DNA of 8,362 nucleotides from Alphaproteobacteria bacterium (GTDB lineage Bacteria > Pseudomonadota > Alphaproteobacteria > Acetobacterales > Acetobacteraceae): assembly GCA_013298245.1 (NCBI GenBank), contig JAAFHD010000041.1:1-8362 (forward strand). Direction: 5' to 3'. This document shows positions 6,629 through 8,362 of this stretch, piece by piece. The translations under genes and the position numbers were made by a program. The notes under the pieces are model-generated. The model was not told the DNA's origin. It ran no database searches and worked only from the letters and a program-made list of their open reading frames with translations. How positions within the stretch are numbered: the stretch's first letter is position 1; each line of letters opens with the position of its first letter.

Positions 6629-7675
6629 TTACGCCGCGCGCTGCGGCAGCATGCGCTCGGCGGCGGGCGGCAGGAAGCGGTCGGTGTAGAAGCGATCCAC
6701 GCTCGGCATGTCGCCCAGCTGGAAGGCCAGTTTCACCGCTTCGATCTGGCGGTTGAAGCGCGGCGCCTCGATGGGCCCCAGGCCCAGGCGGCGGCTGTTC
6801 GGGCTGTCCACCAGTTCCGCCATCGCCATGTCCTGGCGCACGGATTCAATCGCGACATCCGACAATTGTTCGCGCGCGCGCAGATGCGTGATGGCTTCCG
6901 CGCGGTTGGCAAACGCCCAACGCATGGAGCGGATCATGCCCGCCACCACACCGCGCACCGCGTCCGGGTTGCGCTCCGCATAGGTGCGCGTCGTCACCAG
7001 GAAGGAGCCGTAGAAGAAGTCCAAACCGTTCTCGCGGTAGCGGAAGATGCGCTGTGCCGGCAGGTCCATGCCCAGCGCGCGCAGCGACAGCGCGGTTGAG
7101 GTGACGAAGCCCGTGATGCCATCGGCGCGGCGCTGCACCAGCATCGGCTCGCGCAGTTCAGGCGAGACCGACATCCAGTTGATGGACGACAGCGGGATGT
7201 TGTTGACCGCGGCGAAGGCCGGGAACACCTGGCGGCCGCCATCGAATTCCGGCGCGGCCAGGGTTTTGCCGGCCAGGTCCGCCACGCGCATGATCGGGCC
7301 ATCGGCGCGCACGGTGACCGCGGTCGGCGCCTGGTCCCACAGCAGGGCAACTGCGACCAGGTCGTTGTTCGGGTTCTGCGACATGAAGCGCAGCATCGGC
7401 GTGGGGTCAGCCATCGCGATGTCGAACTGGCCGGCGGACATGTCGAGCGCGACGCGCGCCGAGCCGAAGCCGCGCTGGATGGTGATGTCCACGCCGGCTT
7501 CGCGGAAGAAGCCCATGCGTTCACCGGCGATGCCGAAGGCGTAGGGGCCGTTCAAGATCCAGTCATAGGCGAAGCGCACTTGTGGGCGCGCGCCTTGCGC
7601 GTGTGCGACGTGCGGCGCGGCCAGCGGGGCGGCGAACGCGGCCAGCGCGGCACGGCGGGAGAAGCGGATATCCAT
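6629..7675 (-). CDS. NMT1/ThiY-like ABC transporter substrate-binding protein (SsuA/THI5 fold)
   Basis: This 348-residue periplasmic binding protein belongs to the nitrate/sulfonate/pyrimidine-precursor group (NMT1, ThiY, SsuA, RibY). The signal peptide has a twin-arginine-like SRRAAL (6-11) and ends at AHAQ (24-27). Family-like segments are [11 protein letters not shown] (37-47), aligned with the WxPNxxH region of ThiY/THI5, [41 protein letters not shown] (51-91, the typical first-lobe pattern) and [17 protein letters not shown] (131-147). There is no lipobox. The start is set by GGAGG 7 bases upstream; an ATG 36 bases further upstream is unlikely. The gene is monocistronic here, with a strong terminator just behind it and no permease or ATPase on this strand. 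It is divergent from rutB, which suggests a pyrimidine or related ring compound as ligand, but the sequence alone does not prove this. Confidence 0.9.
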   Translation of the reverse strand: MDIRFSRRAALAAFAAPLAAPHVAHAQGARPQVRFAYDWILNGPYAFGIAGERMGFFREAGVDITIQRGFGSARVALDMSAGQFDIAMADPTPMLRFMSQNPNNDLVAVALLWDQAPTAVTVRADGPIMRVADLAGKTLAAPEFDGGRQVFPAFAAVNNIPLSSINWMSVSPELREPMLVQRRADGITGFVTSTALSLRALGMDLPAQRIFRYRENGLDFFYGSFLVTTRTYAERNPDAVRGVVAGMIRSMRWAFANRAEAITHLRAREQLSDVAIESVRQDMAMAELVDSPNSRRLGLGPIEAPRFNRQIEAVKLAFQLGDMPSVDRFYTDRFLPPAAERMLPQRAA

Positions 7676-7682
7676 GCGGGTT

Positions 7683-7687
7683 CCTCC
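7683..7687 (-). promoter_or_regulatory. Ribosome binding site GGAGG of the NMT1-like binding protein
   Basis: GGAGG on the minus strand ends 7 bases before the ATG at 7675. It fixes the start at the methionine that opens the signal peptide. Confidence 0.8.
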
Positions 7688-7802
7688 GGGGGTTGTCAGG
7701 TGGGCGGACACTCAACGCGCCCAGGGTGTGGGAGCAAGGGCCAGCATCGGCCTAGCCGCCATGTCGGCGCGCGCGGCGCCTGCGCAACCAGCAAGCGGCG
7801 AA

Positions 7803-7838
7803 ATCCGTGCCGCTGCTTTGGGCAATGGCTGCACGGAT
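7803..7838. repeat. 8-bp inverted repeat, possible operator, in the divergent region
   Basis: ATCCGTGC and its exact reverse complement GCACGGAT are 28 bases apart centre to centre, just under three helical turns. This could be a pair of half-sites for a regulator shared by the two divergent genes. A chance match of this size is possible in GC-rich DNA. Confidence 0.4.
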
Positions 7839-7908
7839 CGGACGCACGGCATGGCCGCTTGAGATGGCAGGCCGCTACACCACCTGCCACACAACAGCGC
7901 CACCCAGC

Positions 7909-7914
7909 TGGAGG
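7909..7914 (+). promoter_or_regulatory. Ribosome binding site TGGAGG of rutB
   Basis: TGGAGG ends 7 bases before the ATG at 7922 and fixes the rutB start, even though the resulting N-terminus is longer than that of E. coli RutB. Confidence 0.82.
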
Positions 7915-7921
7915 TTTCCGC

Positions 7922-8362
7922 ATGTCCTCGCCCGCCGGATACACCCCGCCCACTGACGGCCGCGCGCCCTTCATCCTGCCCGCGCGGCCGGAGCCGATCC
8001 GGCTGAACCCGGCGGAAACCGCGCTGATCATCGTGGACATGCAGAACGCATACGCGAGCCCCGGCGGGTATCTGGATCTGGCGGGCTTCGACATTGCGGG
8101 CGCGGCGGGTGTCATCGACCGCATCGCGGAAGTGGCCGCACTGGCGCGCGGTGCCGGCATGCCGGTGCTGTTTTTCCAGAATGGCTGGGACGCCGAATAC
8201 AAGGAGGCTGGCGGCCCCGGCAGCCCGAACTGGCACAAATCCAACGCCATGAAGACGATGCGCGCGCGGCCCGAACTGACCGGCACGCTGCTGGCCAAAG
8301 GTGGCTGGGACTACGCCCTGGTGGACAGGCTGGCGCCGCAGCCCGGCGATATCCTGGTGCCG
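7922..8362 (+). CDS. rutB: Ureidoacrylate amidohydrolase RutB, N-terminal 147 residues (truncated by window edge)
   Basis: RutB is a cytoplasmic isochorismatase-family (cysteine hydrolase) enzyme. In the Rut pathway it hydrolyses ureidoacrylate, formed when RutA opens the uracil ring, to aminoacrylate plus carbamate, which releases ammonia and CO2. The sequence follows E. coli RutB almost block by block: [24 protein letters not shown] (34-57, with catalytic Asp39 matching Asp24), [31 protein letters not shown] (84-114), [13 protein letters not shown] (123-135) and PQPGDILVP (139-147). The catalytic Lys is expected at the next residue or so and the catalytic Cys further on, both outside the window. 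It carries about 15 extra N-terminal residues relative to E. coli. The strong ribosome binding site supports this start. Further rut genes may follow to the right. Confidence 0.95.
   Translation, partial: MSSPAGYTPPTDGRAPFILPARPEPIRLNPAETALIIVDMQNAYASPGGYLDLAGFDIAGAAGVIDRIAEVAALARGAGMPVLFFQNGWDAEYKEAGGPGSPNWHKSNAMKTMRARPELTGTLLAKGGWDYALVDRLAPQPGDILVP

Larger units (their letters stand above)
7676..7921. promoter_or_regulatory. Divergent promoter region between the NMT1-like gene and rutB
   Basis: These 246 bases must hold the promoters of both divergent genes. I see no clear -35/-10 pair, no sigma-54 site and no match to the RutR operator (TTGACCAnnTGGTCAA). The most notable structure is a perfect 8-bp inverted repeat, ATCCGTGC (7803-7810) and GCACGGAT (7831-7838), separated by 20 bases, with a related GCACGG copy at 7844-7849. 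I see no convincing small gene in the gap. Confidence 0.6.

Noticed and set aside
5667..6689. A 340-codon open frame on the plus strand, opposite the PAAT binding protein and through the terminator
   Set aside because: It is antisense to a well-supported gene and crosses an intrinsic terminator hairpin; its composition is low-complexity and it shows no recognisable motif.
7859..7881. A TTGAGA box or a TGGCAG sigma-54-like site upstream of rutB
   Set aside because: No acceptable -10 lies at 16-18 bases from TTGAGA. The TGGCAG sequence lacks the GC at the -12 position, so neither promoter type is supported.
7676..7921. A RutR operator controlling rutB
   Set aside because: I searched by eye for TTGACCAnnTGGTCAA or a close variant and found none in the divergent region.
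7696..8298. Minus-strand open frames of 200 and 174 codons over rutB
   Set aside because: The plus strand matches E. coli RutB closely and has a strong ribosome binding site; the minus frames show no motifs.

Overview
The window is GC-rich (about two thirds G+C by eye, not counted), densely coded DNA. It looks like an alphaproteobacterial chromosome, possibly Acetobacteraceae/Rhodospirillales. The evidence is the rpiB-glyA gene order, the codon bias, and two solute-binding proteins with Arg-Arg signal peptides; no 16S or other marker gene is present to settle the taxon. I see no insertion sequence, tRNA, rRNA, CRISPR array, phage gene or defence gene. All genes run on the minus strand except the last one.

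Layout from left to right. (1) Positions 1-2309 hold a minus-strand cluster transcribed leftward: a COG1228-type metal-dependent amidohydrolase, then rpiB (ribose-5-phosphate isomerase B), then glyA (serine hydroxymethyltransferase, cut by the left edge). (2) At 2373-2771 lies a small secreted protein that I do not recognise. (3) At 2880-6443 lies a tightly overlapping four-gene unit, transcribed in the order periplasmic binding protein, permease, ATPase, amidohydrolase. The first three form a polar-amino-acid-type (HisJ/GlnH-like) ABC importer. The fourth is a COG0402 (cytosine deaminase/TrzN-like) hydrolase whose start codon overlaps the ATPase stop, so importer and enzyme are probably one uptake-and-hydrolysis pathway of unknown substrate. 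(4) At 6579-7675 is an NMT1/ThiY-like periplasmic binding protein with a textbook intrinsic terminator just behind it and no permease or ATPase of its own on this side. (5) After a 246-base divergent promoter region, rutB (ureidoacrylate amidohydrolase of the Rut pyrimidine-degradation pathway) starts on the plus strand and runs off the right edge.

The common theme is nitrogen scavenging from small N-containing compounds: two importer systems or components, two amidohydrolases and the Rut pathway hydrolase, next to housekeeping pentose and one-carbon genes. The features most worth checking are residue changes in the transporter-linked pair (Gln in place of the catalytic Glu of the amidohydrolase, and Thr in place of the alpha-amino-binding Asp of the binding protein), a hairpin that would bury the ribosome binding site of the importer operon, and the pairing of an orphan NMT1-type binding protein with rutB. 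I found nothing that amounts to a clearly new class of system; the best candidate for undescribed biology is the transporter-plus-hydrolase operon.
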